61,410 nucleotides of DNA, taken from the NCBI RefSeq assembly GCF_001311195.1, contig NZ_BBAJ01000005.1, positions 1 through 61,410 of the forward strand, given 5' to 3'. The position numbers and the translations under genes are program-made. Below the pieces are notes generated by a model, which saw only the letters and a list, made by a program, of their open reading frames with translations, was not told the DNA's origin and did no database searches. The DNA is from Lacticaseibacillus camelliae DSM 22697 = JCM 13995. GTDB lineage: Bacteria > Bacillota > Bacilli > Lactobacillales > Lactobacillaceae. Shown piece by piece: positions 1 to 14,118 of the stretch (the stretch's first letter is position 1; every line of letters starts with the position of its first letter).

Positions 1-968
<968 letters not shown>

Positions 969-986
969 TCAGTCTGATAGAATAAG

Positions 987-1000
987 TGTAAGCGCTTCGG
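987..1000 (-). promoter_or_regulatory. cre-like site upstream of glpK
   Basis: On the minus strand this reads CCGAAGCGCTTACA and matches 11 of 14 positions of the CcpA consensus TGWAANCGNTNWCA, including the AAGCGCTT core. It lies 27 nt upstream of the glpK start, where CcpA repression of glycerol use would be expected. Match quality is moderate and no -10/-35 pair was clearly identified around it. Confidence 0.45.
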
Positions 1001-1066
1001 CCGGGATTGAAAAGGCCGGCCTCGGCCCTAAGCCCGATTTTGGGCTTGGAAGCGATTTATTTTTAA

Positions 1067-1107
1067 TTTGACCTGTTTTGACCAATGGCAATTTGTTAAA
1101 CTATAGG
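1067..1107 (+). promoter_or_regulatory. clpB promoter with CtsR operator
   Basis: TTTGACC-TGT-TTTGACC at 1067-1083 is the exact reverse complement of the CtsR heptad repeat GGTCAAA-N3-GGTCAAA. Its second heptad supplies the -35 box TTGACC (1078-1083). A -10 like CTATAG (1101-1106, spacer 17) or TATAGG (spacer 18) follows. CtsR binding would therefore block the -35 directly, giving heat-inducible clpB expression as known in Firmicutes. Confidence 0.85.
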
Positions 1108-1173
1108 CGTAGTGATAATCATCACGAACACACGCCGTCTGGTTAAGCCGGACCGGCGAAGGAGGGGATTTTT

Positions 1174-3783
<2,610 letters not shown>

Positions 3784-3841
3784 ATTTTACCTGTAAAGGT
3801 CTTGCCTTGACGCGTATATTTTAGTATGATTAGTCATGCTG

Positions 3842-3860
3842 TGATAGCAACAGGCTATCA
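3842..3860. repeat. Short perfect inverted repeat upstream of rpmF
   Basis: TGATAGC-AACAG-GCTATCA is a perfect 7-bp inverted repeat between clpB and the rpmF promoter. It lacks a T-tract, so it is a weak terminator candidate for clpB at best; it could also be an operator upstream of rpmF. An additional promoter-like TTGCCT-N17-TATGAT lies just before it, ending near 3830. Confidence 0.4.
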
Positions 3861-3873
3861 ATGCCGCTTGGCC

Positions 3874-3901
3874 TTGCAATTTTGGCCGGGTCCGGTATAG
3901 T
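3874..3901 (+). promoter_or_regulatory. rpmF promoter
   Basis: TTGCAA (3874-3879), a 16-nt spacer and TATAGT (3896-3901) form a good sigma-A promoter 36 nt before the rpmF start codon. Confidence 0.6.
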
Positions 3902-3937
3902 AGTAAAGAAATCTAAAACAAAAGGGGTTTTCCGCTC

Positions 3938-4126
3938 ATGGCAGTTCCAGCACGCAGGACTTCAAAAACCAAAAAGCGTATGCGCCGCGGTCACATTAAG
4001 TTGAATGTGCCGAACTTGCAGTTCGACGCAGCGACCGGCGAATACCGTGTCTCTCATCACGTTTCACCTAAGGGCTTCTACAAGGGCGCTCAGGTGCTCA
4101 AAAAGGATACCAACGCTAAGGCGTAA
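3938..4126 (+). CDS. rpmF: 50S ribosomal protein L32
   Basis: Large-subunit ribosomal protein. The 62-aa product begins [19 protein letters not shown], the invariant L32 start, and is very basic. The usual zinc-binding CxxC/CxxC pairs are absent, so this is the Cys-free (C-minus) form: the central part reads [30 protein letters not shown] lies ahead of the ATG. Intact frame, own promoter, and a strong terminator at 4137-4168. Confidence 0.95.
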   Translation: MAVPARRTSKTKKRMRRGHIKLNVPNLQFDAATGEYRVSHHVSPKGFYKGAQVLKKDTNAKA

Positions 4127-4136
4127 TGGACCTTTT

Positions 4137-4168
4137 GCCGCAGACCAAATTGGTTTGCGGCTTTTTTT
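4137..4168 (+). terminator. rpmF terminator
   Basis: GCCGCAGACC / GGTTTGCGGC stem (one G-T pair) with AAATT loop followed by seven T residues; ends the rpmF transcript. Confidence 0.85.
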
Positions 4169-4170
4169 GT

Positions 4171-4294
4171 AAGGTGCATAGGCTTGGCGCATTTAGCCCG
4201 ACAGCTAGCCCGACCACGTCATTGTCGGCGTACTAGGCCGACGAGGGCGTGGGCGTAGCTAGATGCTCGGGCGTTGCCAAGTCGTAGCCCGATT
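4171..4294. repeat. Intergenic hairpin element, copy A
   Basis: First of five related copies in the window. It starts AAGGTGC, ends GTAGCCCGATT, and folds end to end. The outer arm GGCTTGGC (4181-4188) pairs with GCCAAGTC (4276-4283) through one G-T pair. TAGCCCGA and GCTAGCCC pair with CGTGGGCGTAGCTA and CTCGGGCG in the right half, and TGTCGGC pairs with GCCGACG at the tip. A truncated AAGGTGC restart follows at 4297. No ORF is conserved among copies. It begins 2 nt after the rpmF terminator T-run. Confidence 0.8.
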
Positions 4295-4410
4295 ATAAGG
4301 TGCCAAGCCCGCCGGTTTATGTGGACTCTTTTCACGGCTCCATACCTTTATCTGGTTTCCAGTACCAGCTCTCGTGTTATACTGAAAATAGGAAATGAAG
4401 GAGGAACACA

Positions 4411-4963
4411 ATGGCTGAAGATGAAGAGTATTTTGCGTACCTGAAGTCGCTGCAGCAGGTTCAGCTGCCGCGCTGGGCCGACCTGCCGCAGTTCGATCTG
4501 TACATGGACCAAGTCGTGCAGTACGTCAACGAGCTGCTGGCGCCGCTGGACCTGGGCGAGTTGACCGCGACCATGGTCAACAACTACGTCAAAAAAAGGC
4601 GTGATCACGCCGCCGACCAAGAAAAAGTACAGCCGGGGGCAGGTCGCCAACATTTTGATCATCGCCATCCTGAAGTCTGTCTTCTCGCTGGATGAAATTG
4701 CGGCGGGCATCGACTACCAGCTGCAAGGTCGCGAGAAGCAGCAGGCGTTTGACGCCTTTATCCTGAACTTTGCCGGCGCTTTGCAGCAGGCCAACACCAA
4801 CTTTGCTGGCGGCGTCCTGATCAACAAGGTGACCAAGGAAGACACGATCAAGGTCCAAAGTGCCATGGTGTCTCTGGCCATCAATGCGGTGCTGCAAAAA
4901 ATGCTGGTCTCTGCCATGGTGACCATGGTGATGCCCAAGCCGACCGGCAAGAAGGAGAAATAA
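4411..4963 (+). CDS. DUF1836 domain-containing protein (one frameshift)
   Basis: Protein of about 183 aa with the DUF1836 pattern: an N-terminal LPRWADLPQFDLYMDQVV stretch, then LTATMVNNYVKK, then TPPTKKKYSRGQVANILII with FSLDEIAAGI. Members look like MerR-type winged-helix proteins, so DNA binding is plausible but unproven. The run of seven A at 4591-4597 should be six; with six the frame reads NYVKKGVITPPTKKK and is continuous to the TAA at 4961-4963. A good GGAGGA RBS precedes the ATG. The next gene starts 3 nt later, so the two form an operon. Confidence 0.75.
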
Positions 4964-4966
4964 CCC

Positions 4967-6517
4967 GTGAAGTTAACCATTCTTTCCACCAGTGACACGC
5001 ACGGTTACATTGTCCCGACCAATTACGTGCGCCGCGATCAGGACCTGCCGTTTTCACTGAGCAAGGCCAAGACAGTGATCGATCAGCTGCGAAAGGCCGC
5101 GACTGGGCCAGTGCTCACCATCGAAAACGGCGATTACCTGCAGGGTTCGCCGCTGGCTTATTACGCCGCCAGCATCAAGCAGGACCCGCAGCTGGAGACC
5201 GCGGCTTACAACCGGGTGGGCTACGATCTTGGCATCGTGGGCAACCACGAGTTCAATTATGGGCGCGAGTACCTGAGCCAGGCCATCGCCACGCTGAACT
5301 ATCCGGTGCTGTGCGCCAATATTTTGGACCACGGCCAGCCCGCGTTCGGTCAGCCTTACCAGATTTTTGAAAAAAGTGGGGTGAAGGTCGCCGTGCTCGG
5401 CTTGACCACCAGCTACATTCCGCACTGGGAAGGGCAGCACCACATTCACGACTTGACGTTTGAAAGTCCTGTTGCGGTGGCGACTCACTGGCTGCCGCGG
5501 TTGCACGAGCTGGCGGACGTGGTCGTCATTGCTTACCACGGCGGCTTCGAGCGGGACCTTGAAACCGGTGAACCGACCGAGGCGCTGACCGGCGAAAATG
5601 TTGGCTACCAGCTGAGCCAGTTGCCAGGGGTCGACGCCTTGGTCACCGGCCACCAGCACCGCGAGCTTGCGGGCCTTGTCAACGGCGTGCCAACGACCCA
5701 GCCAGGTTACCGCGGTGCGAACGTCGGGGTCATCACCCTGAACTTGACGCCCACTGCGACGGGCTGGCAAGTGGCAGACGCCAGCGCCAGGTTGGTGCCG
5801 ACCGGGGAGGCCAAAGCAGATGGTCACGTGCTGACCGCCGTTGCCGCGACGCAAAATGCGACTGAGGACTGGCTGGACTCGCCGCTCGGCCGCGTGCAAG
5901 GCGACATGACCATCCATGACCCACAGGCGGCACGCCTGGTTGAGACGCCGTACATCGAGTTCATTAACAAGGTGCAAATGGCGGCGACTGACACTGACAT
6001 TGCCGGCACGGCCTTGTTCAACAATGAAGGCACCGGTTTTGGCGCGACCATCACCATGCGCGATGTGGTGACCAACTACATTTACCCCAACACGCTGGCG
6101 GTGCTGCGCCTGTCCGGGGCTGACATCAAGGCGGCGCTGGAGCAGTGTGCCGAGTTCTTCACGCTGCAAAACGGCCAGCTGGTGGTGACCGCACGCTTTG
6201 CCAAGCCGAAGCCGCAGTACTACAATTACGACATGTACCAAGGCTTGGACTACACGTTCGATATCACCAAACCGGTGGGCCAGCGCGTCATACAGCTGGC
6301 ATACCACGGGCGCCCAGTGGCCGCCGACCAATTTTACGAGGTAACGACCAATTCCTACCGCGCGGCCGGTGGGGGCAACTTTGCCATGTTTGACCCGAGT
6401 AAGATCGTGCGCGAGAACCAGAAGGATATGACCGAGCTGATTGCCGACTACCTCCAGGCCCACCCGGTCGTCCAGGCGACTGCCGACCACAACTTCACGG
6501 TCCTGCCTAAAATGTGA
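4967..6517 (+). CDS. Bifunctional metallophosphatase / 5'-nucleotidase
   Basis: Calcineurin-like metallophosphatase plus 5'-nucleotidase C-terminal domain, 516 aa. Metal and catalytic motifs are visible: SDTHGY near the N-terminus, ENGDYLQG, GNHEFNYG, YHGGFE and VTGHQHRE. The C-terminal domain (about 330-500) has FNNEGTGFGATITMRDV and the YQGLDYTFDI substrate-ring motif. There is no signal peptide or LPxTG anchor, so it should be cytosolic, hydrolysing nucleotides or UDP-sugars. GTG start after GAAGGAG; translationally close to the DUF1836 gene. Frame intact. Confidence 0.85.
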   Translation: MKLTILSTSDTHGYIVPTNYVRRDQDLPFSLSKAKTVIDQLRKAATGPVLTIENGDYLQGSPLAYYAASIKQDPQLETAAYNRVGYDLGIVGNHEFNYGREYLSQAIATLNYPVLCANILDHGQPAFGQPYQIFEKSGVKVAVLGLTTSYIPHWEGQHHIHDLTFESPVAVATHWLPRLHELADVVVIAYHGGFERDLETGEPTEALTGENVGYQLSQLPGVDALVTGHQHRELAGLVNGVPTTQPGYRGANVGVITLNLTPTATGWQVADASARLVPTGEAKADGHVLTAVAATQNATEDWLDSPLGRVQGDMTIHDPQAARLVETPYIEFINKVQMAATDTDIAGTALFNNEGTGFGATITMRDVVTNYIYPNTLAVLRLSGADIKAALEQCAEFFTLQNGQLVVTARFAKPKPQYYNYDMYQGLDYTFDITKPVGQRVIQLAYHGRPVAADQFYEVTTNSYRAAGGGNFAMFDPSKIVRENQKDMTELIADYLQAHPVVQATADHNFTVLPKM

Positions 6518-6536
6518 CACCTAGTCACATTTTCAT
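6509..6536 (+). terminator. Terminator overlapping the 5'-nucleotidase stop codon
   Basis: AAAATGTGAC-ACCTA-GTCACATTTT, a perfect 10-bp stem ending in T residues. The TGA stop codon (6515-6517) lies inside the left arm. Confidence 0.75.
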
Positions 6537-6597
6537 TGCGTTTTTGGTGGGAACGCGGTAATGTGGGGCACAGACTGAAACAAGGGAAGGTTTATAC

Positions 6598-7449
6598 ATG
6601 AAAAAAAACAGGATTGCTCTTCGTTGGCCTCGCCGCGGTGCTCACACTCGCCGGTTGTGGCACGAAGCTGAGCACCAGCAAGACCACATACAGTAATTCG
6701 GGGATGGTGGCCATCATCAAGGGCGATGCCTCTGGCAAGTCGGTCAGCTACAAGGCCGACACTGAGTCCGGCAAGACCTCTGTCAATGACGGCAAGTTCA
6801 CCTTCACCGTACCGATGAGCACCAGCAAGCAGAATGTGACAATCAAGGACGGCGATGCCAGCACCAAAGTCACCGTGAAGGCCGCCCAGTCGCTGGGCGC
6901 GTATAAGACGGTTGCGACTAAGTACAATCAGGCCATCATTGCCACGGCGCTGCCGGCAAACATTCAAAAGCAGCTCCAGGCGCTGCCACCAAGAAGCAGC
7001 CGACAAAGGAAGAAGTCGCCAAGATGCCGATCGCGCAGCAGCAGCAACTGGTTGCGGAGCAAAAGGCCCTGCAGTCAGCCATGAAGACGGCGACTGATAA
7101 GACGAAGGACCAGCAGCTGCCAACCAGTGTCTCCGGGCTGAAAGAAGTCTTGGATGTCGCCGGTGGGAAGCTGCGCGTGAATGTGCAGGACGGTCAGCTG
7201 ATCTCAGCGACGCAGATCGCCCCGATCAAGGCCATGAAGGATAAGAAGAAGCAAGCGGCGTTTGGCCAGATGTTCGGACTGCTCGCCAACTCGGTCGGTG
7301 CCGATGCCAAAAAAGTCGGGGCCGATTTCCAAAAAGCGTTGAAGGATCAGGATGGTTCCAACACGACCATCAAGACCATCAAGAGTAACGGCGTGAAATT
7401 CAACGTCGGCGCCTCGGCGTCTGATATCTTTATCTACGTCACCAAGTGA
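6598..7449 (+). CDS. Predicted lipoprotein, unknown function (two frameshifts)
   Basis: Unrecognised surface lipoprotein of about 283 aa. With seven instead of eight A at 6601-6608 the N-terminus reads MKKTGLLFVGLAAVLTLAGC, a short basic stretch, hydrophobic core and lipobox LAGC with the lipidated Cys at about residue 20. The mature part is rich in Lys, Thr, Ser and Asp (a SKTTYSNSGMVAIIKGDASG-type segment) and then becomes Lys/Gln-rich. A base is missing near 6980; correction joins the first part to ATKKQPTKEEVAKMPIAQQQ. It has its own terminator and stands alone between the nucleotidase and dnaE. No catalytic motif is seen. Confidence 0.7.
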
Positions 7450-7467
7450 TCACAAGGTGACCAACCA

Positions 7468-7495
7468 GGGGTGCAGCGACATGCTGCACCCCTTT
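7468..7495 (+). terminator. Lipoprotein gene terminator
   Basis: GGGGTGCAGC-GACAT-GCTGCACCCC perfect 10-bp stem followed by TTT. Confidence 0.8.
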
Positions 7496-7507
7496 GCTAT
7501 GGGCACG

Positions 7508-7534
7508 AAAAAAACCCCACCGCAAGCGGCAGGG
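7508..7534 (-). terminator. Terminator of the DUF2929 gene
   Basis: On the minus strand a GC-rich imperfect stem (CCCTGCCGC / GCGGTGGGG) is followed by seven T residues. It faces the lipoprotein terminator, so the two convergent transcripts end back to back. Confidence 0.7.
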
Positions 7535-7546
7535 CAGTTTCAAAAA

Positions 7547-7744
7547 TTAGTTGGTTTTCTTTTCATCAGTCGTCGGATCGAATGCTTTCATGATCGGCGG
7601 AAGGACGAAGAGGATGATCGTAAAGATCACAGAGACGATAGCTGAAAGCTTGGGATCATAAGTGCCGCCGGTCAGCGCGCTGGCCAGAAAGCCAACGACT
7701 TGACCGAGGATGACGCCCCAGACTAGAGTTGCGATATAGCGCAT
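7547..7744 (-). CDS. DUF2929 family small membrane protein
   Basis: 65-aa protein with two membrane-spanning segments: MRYIATLVWGVILGQVVGFL, then a short TGGTYDPKL loop, then SAIVSVIFTIILFVLPPIM, and a charged cytoplasmic tail ending DEKKTN. This layout matches the DUF2929 (YjzD-like) family of Firmicutes. An AGAGGG RBS precedes the ATG. Function unknown in the family. Frame intact. Confidence 0.75.
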   Translation of the reverse strand: MRYIATLVWGVILGQVVGFLASALTGGTYDPKLSAIVSVIFTIILFVLPPIMKAFDPTTDEKKTN

Positions 7745-7843
7745 GGTATCCCTCTTTTCTGAAACTCATCTTATCACGCCGGAGGCAAAATGCAACCGGG
7801 AACTGGCTAGCGGTTCGGGTATAATGAGAAGCGAGGTGAAACA

Positions 7844-10800
7844 ATGTTTACCCATATTCAAGTCAAAAGCGCGTATTCACTGCTCCAAAGCCCGCTGACC
7901 TTGGACCAGATCATCGGTGCCGCTAAGGAACGCGGCTTTTCTGCCATCGGGCTTAGCGATGTCAACGTGGTCTACGGCATCGTGGACTTTTATTCGCAAG
8001 CGCTCAAGGCGGGGATCAAGCCGCTTTTGGGGATGACCGTGCAGCTGCCAGACTGCGAGTTTTTAGTCGTCGCCGAAACCACGGCCGGCTACCACCAGCT
8101 GCTGCGGCTGTCCAGCGCGATCATGATGCCGCAAACGCCGCCGACGCTTGCCGATTTGCCCAACCTGGCGGGTCTCGCGGTGATCGTGCCAGGGGCCTAT
8201 TTGCTGAGCCCGGCGTTTAAAGACCGCAAGCAAAAGGCGGAAGACTACTTTCAGACGCTGAAGGCCAAGCAGCCGGCCAGCCTTTATCTGGGCGTGACCG
8301 TGCAAGAGCTGACGACCACGTTGCCGCAGTTCGCGGGCCAAAACGCGCTGCCGCTGCTAGCGCTCAGCCGCGTCAGCTACCTGAACCCCACCGATGCGTT
8401 CACCCAAAAGGTGATGGGGGCGATCAAGGACGGCGCCCAGCTGAATTTCCGCGACCCGACGCTGATGGACGCAGGGCCGGACTGGCTGACCAAGGCCGAT
8501 GACGCGGCCGCGCCGTTCCAGCAGGCGAGCCAGCAGCAAGCGCTGGACAACCTTCAGGCCCTGGTCGACCGCTGCGATGTCACCATTGAGTTCAAACAGC
8601 CGCAGCTGCCGCATTTTCCAACGCCCAACGACGTCCCAGCCAAGGACTACCTCCACGAGCTGGCGACCAAGGGCCTGGCCAAGCGGTTCAACGGTCAGCC
8701 GGTGCCGGAGGCTTACCAGGACCGTCTGACCTACGAGCTGAAGGTCATCAATGAAATGGCTTTGCCGACTACTTCCTTGTGGTCTGGGACGTCATGAACC
8801 ACGCCCATGAGGTGGGCATCATGATGGGCCCCGGGCGTGGTTCTGCCGCCGGGTCGCTGGTGGCCTACGCCTTGGCGATCACCGAAGTCGACCCCCTGAA
8901 GTACAACCTGCTCTTTGAACGGTTCCTGAATCCGGCGCGCCAGCAGATGCCGGATATTGACATCGACATTCCCGACGACCGGCGCCAGGAGCTGATCGCC
9001 TACGTCCACGAGTTTTACGGCCAGGCCCACATGGCCCAGATTATCACGTTTGGCACTTTTGGCGCCAAGCAGGCCCTGCGCGACGTGGCGCGGGTGTTTG
9101 GGCTGAGCCAGTTCGACAGTGACAAGTGGAGCAAGGCCATTCCGGCCATGTTTAAAATTGACCTGACGACGGCCTACAAGGATTCGCTGCCGCTGCGCAA
9201 CCTGATTTCCGACTCGGACCAAAACCGCGCGCTGTACCAAACGGCGCTCGCGCTGGAAGGGCTGCCGCGGCATTACTCGACTCATGCCGCCGGGATCGTG
9301 CTGGCGCAGGAGCCGCTGACTGACACGGTCGCGGTGCAGGACGGCGGCGACGGCATCGCGCAAACCCAGGTCACCATGACCAACGTCGAACGGCTCGGCT
9401 TACTTAAAATCGACTTTCTGGGTCTGCGCAACCTCAGCATCCTGGCGCGCGCGACCCAGTCCATCACGTACCAGACGAAAAAGCCGTTTGATCCCAAGCA
9501 GATTCCGCTGGATGATGCCGAGACCCTCAAGCTGTTTGCGCGCGGTGACACCAATGGCGTGTTTCAGTTTGAATCAGCGGCATTCGCTCGGTGCTGCGGC
9601 GGCTGCAGCCCACGGCGTTCGAGGACGTCGTGGCGACCAACGCCTTGTACCGGCCGGGGCCAATGGAGCAGATCGACACCTTCATCAAGCGCAAGCACGG
9701 CGAGGAGCCAATCACGTATCCGGCGGCGGCGCTCAAGCCAATCCTGGAGCCGACGTACGGCGTGTTAGTCTACCAGGAGCAGGTCATGCAGGTCGCCAGC
9801 ACAATGGGCGGCTTCAGCCTGGGCGAAGCGGATCTGTTGCGGCGCGCGATGAGTAAGAAAAAGGCCGCGGTGCTGGCGGCCGAGCAAACCAAGTTCATTG
9901 AAGGCGCCAAGGCCAAGGGCTTCGATCAGCAAACCGCCGAAACCGTGTACGACTACATCGATCATTTTGCCAACTACGGGTTCAACCGCAGCCATGCGGT
10001 CGCGTACTCGATGATCGCGTTTTGGCTGGCTTACATCAAGGTGCATTACCCGACCGCGTTTTTTTTGCGGCGCTGATGAACGGCAGCCTGAACAACGCCA
10101 CCAAGTTGCGGCAGTATGTCCAGGAGCTGAAAAGTCGTAAAATCAAGGTGCTTGGGCCGGACATTAACCGGTCAAAGCTGGTGTTCCGGATCGAAGGGGC
10201 CGCGCTGAGGTTCGGCCTGCTGTCGATCAAAGGGATGCGCCGCGACTTTGCCGATGCGCTGCTGACGGCGCGGCAAAGCGGCCCCTTCAAGTCGGTGCAG
10301 GACGTCTTGCAGCGCATCGACGTCAAGTGGCTGAAACCTGAGAACTTCACCGCGATGATCCAAGCCGGCGCGTTCGACCAGTTCGACGATAACCGGGCGC
10401 AGGTCCAGGCCAACCTGGCCGAGCTGATCGAAACGGTCAAGCTGGCCGGCAATGACGTAACCTTGTTTGAGGCGTTTCAGCCGAAAACCATCACGGTGCC
10501 GCGCTTGAGCGCCACCGAGCAGCTCGACCAGGAGGCCGCGGTGCTCGGTGTCTACTTATCCGGGCACCCAGTGGACCGTTATGTTGAGGCGCTCAGTCCG
10601 TTTATGCCGCTGGTGTCCACGGTTGAGCTGGAAGGGCACACGCAGGTCACGGTGGTGCTGGTGATCCGTCGCATCAAGCGCATCCGGACCAAAAAGGGGC
10701 AGGAAATGGCGTTTTTGGACGGTCAGGACGGCGCCGGTCAGCTGAGTGTGACGGTGTTTCCAAGCCTGTATCCGGCGATTGCCGAGTACCAGGAGAATCA

Positions 10801-11147
10801 GGTGATTGTGGTGCAGGGCAAGGTCGAGGAGCGCGATGGGCTGCAGCTGATCGCCAACCGCATTGAGCTCGGGGATGAGGCGCTGGCGAACCTGCCGCAG
10901 GCCAAGCTGTTCATCCGCCTGGCGGACCCGGACAACAAGGCTGGGCAGAGACAGTTGATGCAAGCGCTGGCCCAGCATCACGGTGGCACCCCGGTCATCT
11001 TGGTGAACGGCAAGACCCGTGAAAGCATCATTTTGAATCGGCGCTACTGGGTCGATGACAGCGATGAAACCGTCACCATTATTGCCGGCTTAGTGGGCGG
11101 AAAAAAACGTTGTGCGCCAACGGCTGAACGGCGCTGATGAAAAATGA
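7844..11147 (+). CDS. dnaE: DNA polymerase III subunit alpha, DnaE type (four frameshifts)
   Basis: Replicative polymerase of the DnaE type (with PolC in Firmicutes; lagging-strand primer extension). An N-terminal PHP domain begins MFTHIQVKSAYSLLQSP; the palm carries MMGPGRGSAAGSLVAYAL and the PDIDIDIPDDRR catalytic aspartates; a tandem HhH region and an OB-fold near the C-terminus (TQVTVVLVIRRIKRIRTKKG) follow. Bases are missing near 8758 (ATG-GGC) and 9580 (GCG-GGC). The T8 run at 10059-10066 should be T6 and the A7 run at 11101-11107 should be A6. The corrected stop is TGA 11145-11147 and the length about 1100 aa, normal for DnaE. TATAAT at 7820 and GAGGTG before the ATG support the start. 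Confidence 0.95.
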
Positions 11148-11244
11148 GAAAATTCTGCGGCTTCAGGCGACAACTTTTCTGAAAAGTGATATGCTTAACG
11201 AGTGTTAGGGGCGTGCCCCGAAAGAAAAATCATGAGGTGAAATG

Positions 11245-12204
11245 ATGAAACGCATTGGGATTATGACCAGCGGTGGCGACGCCCCTGGCATGAATGCTGC
11301 TGTTCGTGCGGTTTCCCGCAAAGCCTTGACCGAAGGCCTTGAAGTCTTCGGCATTAATTATGGCTTCGCGGGCTTGGTTGCCGGCGATATTTTCCAAATT
11401 GACGCGGCTGCTGTCAACGATGTGATCAAGCGCGGCGGGACCATGCTTTACTCCGCTCGCTACCCTGAGTTTGAAAAGGAAGAAGTTCAACTCAAGGGCA
11501 TCGCGCAACTGAATAAGTTTGGGATCGACGCGCTGGTCGTCATCGGCGGCGACGGGTCTTACCACGGCGCCTTGAAGCTGACGCAGCACGGTTACAACGC
11601 GATCGGCCTGCCAGGCACGATCGATAACGACATTCCGTACACCGACTTCACGATCGGCTTTGACACCGCGGTCAACACCGCGCTGGATGCCATCGACAAG
11701 CTGACTGACACGGCGGCTAGCCATGAGCGTACGTTCGTGGTTGAGGTCATGGGCCGCAACTGTGGTGACATTGCGATGTGGTCCGCCGTTGCCGGCGGCG
11801 CCGCAGACGTGATCATTCCGGAGCACGACTACGACATCGAAAAGGTCGCTGCCAAGCTTAAGTCTGCCCGTCAGCGCGGCCAGAAGCACGCAATCATTGT
11901 GCTGGCCGAAGGCGTGATGCACGCCGACGAATTTGCTGACAAGCTCAGCAAGTACGGCGACTTCCAGCTGCGCGCAACCACGCTGGGTCACGTTCAGCGC
12001 GGCGGCAACCCGACAGCGAAGGACCGCGTTTTGGCCTCGCAAATGGGCGCATACGCCGTTGAGCTGTTGATGCAGGGTAAAGGCGGTCTGGCTGTTGGAA
12101 TTCAGAACAACAAGCTGGTCAGCCACGCCATGACCGATCTGTTCAACTCCAAGCACGAAAGTCACTTGGAGCTGCACCAGTTGGTCGAGGACCTTGCTTA
12201 CTAA
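11245..12204 (+). CDS. pfkA: ATP-dependent 6-phosphofructokinase
   Basis: Glycolytic phosphorylation of fructose-6-phosphate. Frame is intact. Motifs: [18 protein letters not shown] (ATP site), [20 protein letters not shown] with the catalytic [24 protein letters not shown]. Two ATG codons abut at 11242 and 11245. The second is preferred because GAGGTGA (11234-11240) sits too close to the first and because it gives 319 aa, the usual length. pyk follows 91 nt later with no terminator, the standard lactobacillar pfkA-pyk operon. Confidence 0.95.
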   Translation: MKRIGIMTSGGDAPGMNAAVRAVSRKALTEGLEVFGINYGFAGLVAGDIFQIDAAAVNDVIKRGGTMLYSARYPEFEKEEVQLKGIAQLNKFGIDALVVIGGDGSYHGALKLTQHGYNAIGLPGTIDNDIPYTDFTIGFDTAVNTALDAIDKLTDTAASHERTFVVEVMGRNCGDIAMWSAVAGGAADVIIPEHDYDIEKVAAKLKSARQRGQKHAIIVLAEGVMHADEFADKLSKYGDFQLRATTLGHVQRGGNPTAKDRVLASQMGAYAVELLMQGKGGLAVGIQNNKLVSHAMTDLFNSKHESHLELHQLVEDLAY

Positions 12205-12295
12205 ACGGCTGCTCATCTAGTCGGTATTCGAACATCAATTAGTTAATTTCGCCATCAAGGCGGGTTAAAAAAATTCAAAAGGAGCGATTTTATTT

Positions 12296-14061
12296 ATGAA
12301 AAAAACCAAGGTCGTTAGCACGCTTGGCCCTGCCAGCAATACGACAGACATTATCGTTAAGTTGATTCAGTCAGGCGCTAATGTATTCCGGTTTAATTTC
12401 TCACATGGGGACCACGCAGAACACGCGGCTCGCATGCAGATGGTTCATGACGCTGAAAAGATTACCGGCAAGACGGTCGGAATCATGCTTGACACCAAGG
12501 GTGCCGAGATTCGGACTACCGTTGAGGACACTCCGGACGGCAAAATCTCGTTCCATACTGGCGACGTTGTTCGTATTTCCATGGACGCTTCACTCAAAGG
12601 GACCAAGGAAAAAGTTGCTGTAACGTATCCTGCCTTTATGACGATACGCACGTTGGCGGCCATGTTCTGTTTGATGATGGGCTGATCGACATGCTGATCA
12701 CTGAAAAGGACGAAAAGAACCGTGAACTGGTCACCACCGTTCAAAACGATGGCGTCCTCGGCGGCCGTAAGGGTGTTAACGCCCCTGGCGTTGCCATCAA
12801 CCTGCCTGGGATCACCGAAAAGGATGCCGATGACATTCGCTTCGGCTTGGATCAGGGCATCAACTTCATCTCCGCATCGTTTGTTCGCAAGCCTCAGGAT
12901 GTCATGGACATTCGTGAACTGCTCGAAGAAAAGAACGCGCTGTACGTTCAGATCTTCCCGAAGATCGAATCCCAGGAAGGTATCGACAACTTCGATGACA
13001 TTCTCAAGGTTTCCGACGGCTTGATGGTTGCCCGTGGCGATATGGGTGTCGAAATCCCATTCGAACACGTCCCGATCGTTCAGAAGGCTTTGATCCGCAA
13101 GTGCAACGATGTCGGCAAGCCAGTGATCACTGCCACCGATATGCTGGATTCCATGCAGGAGCACCCACGTCCGACTCGTGCCGAAGTGAGTGATGTTGCC
13201 AACGCCGTCTTTGATGGCACTGATGCAACCATGCTTTCCGGTGAATCCGCTAACGGTAAGTACCCTGTTGAGTCTGTTGCTGCGATGTCTCGGATCGATT
13301 CCTACATTGAAGATCAGCTCATCAAGGAAGGCGGCTACCCAGAGCGCAATTACGACAATGAGTCCGTTACTGAGTCTGTCGGCGTTGCGGTTGCCCGCAC
13401 GGCCAAAAAACTTGGCGTTAAGACCATTGTTGCAACGACCGAATCTGGCTACACTGCCCGTATGATTTCCAAGTACCGCCCAGATGCCAACATCCTGGCG
13501 CTGACCTTTAACGAGCACACTCAGCGCGGCTTGACTGTTAACCGCGGGGTCTTCCCGTATATCGTTGACAAGCCTGCCAACACGGATGAGATGTTCGACC
13601 TCGCGACGAAGAAGGCGCAAGAGCTCGGCTTCGCTGAAGAAGGCGACTTGATCCTGATCACTGCCGGTGTTCCAGTTGGCGAATCCGGCACGACCAACGT
13701 CATGAAGGTCCAAATGATCGGCTCCAAGCTGGTCCAAGGTTCCGGTGTTGGTGACGCAGCTACTGTTGGTAAGGCTGTTCTGGCAACCTCTGCTGACGAA
13801 GCTGCAGCTAAGATGCAAAAGGGTGACATTCTGGTTACCAAGACCACTGACAAGGATTACCTGCCAGCCATCGAAAAGGCAGCCGCTCTGGTCGTTGAAG
13901 GCGGCGGCTTGACTTCCCATGCTGCCGTTGTCGGCATCGCTATGGGGATCCCAGTGGTTGTTGGCGCCGAGGGTGCCCTCAAGGCAATCACCGATGGTCA
14001 GATCATCACCGTTGATTCCCGTCGCGGCATTGTTTACAAGGGTGCTACCAACACGCTGTAA
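12296..14061 (+). CDS. pyk: Pyruvate kinase (one frameshift)
   Basis: Last glycolytic step, PEP plus ADP to pyruvate plus ATP. Motifs: MKKTKVVSTLGPASNTT, GIMLDTKGAEIRT, FPKIESQEG, LMVARGDMGVE and TATDMLDSMQ. The C-terminal extension of about 110 residues has the PEP-utilising swivel motif GGGLTSHAAVVGIAMGIP, usual in bacilli and lactobacilli. One base is missing near 12635 (YPA-LYDDTHVGGHVLFDDG expected); corrected length is 588 aa. Codons are less GC-rich at third positions than in neighbours, as expected for a highly expressed gene. AAAAGGAG RBS. Confidence 0.95.
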
Positions 14062-14087
14062 GCTTTCCGCTAATCGAGTTCAAGAAG

Positions 14088-14115
14088 GTCGTCTCAGAGA
14101 TGAGGCGGCTTTTTT
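14088..14115 (+). terminator. pyk terminator
   Basis: GTCGTCTC-AGAGAT-GAGGCGGC stem (two G-T pairs) followed by six T residues. Confidence 0.8.
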
Positions 14116-14118
14116 GCA

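Noticed and set aside
1030-1060. Partial sixth copy of the hairpin element before clpB (AGCCCGATTT)
   Set aside because: Only about 10 nt match the element border and the surrounding GGCCGGCC...AAGCCC/GGGCTT structure differs.
4171-4294. CRISPR array or tRNA cluster as explanation of the intergenic repeats
   Set aside because: Units are 120-175 nt, have no uniform short repeat plus unique spacers, no cloverleaf and no cas genes nearby.
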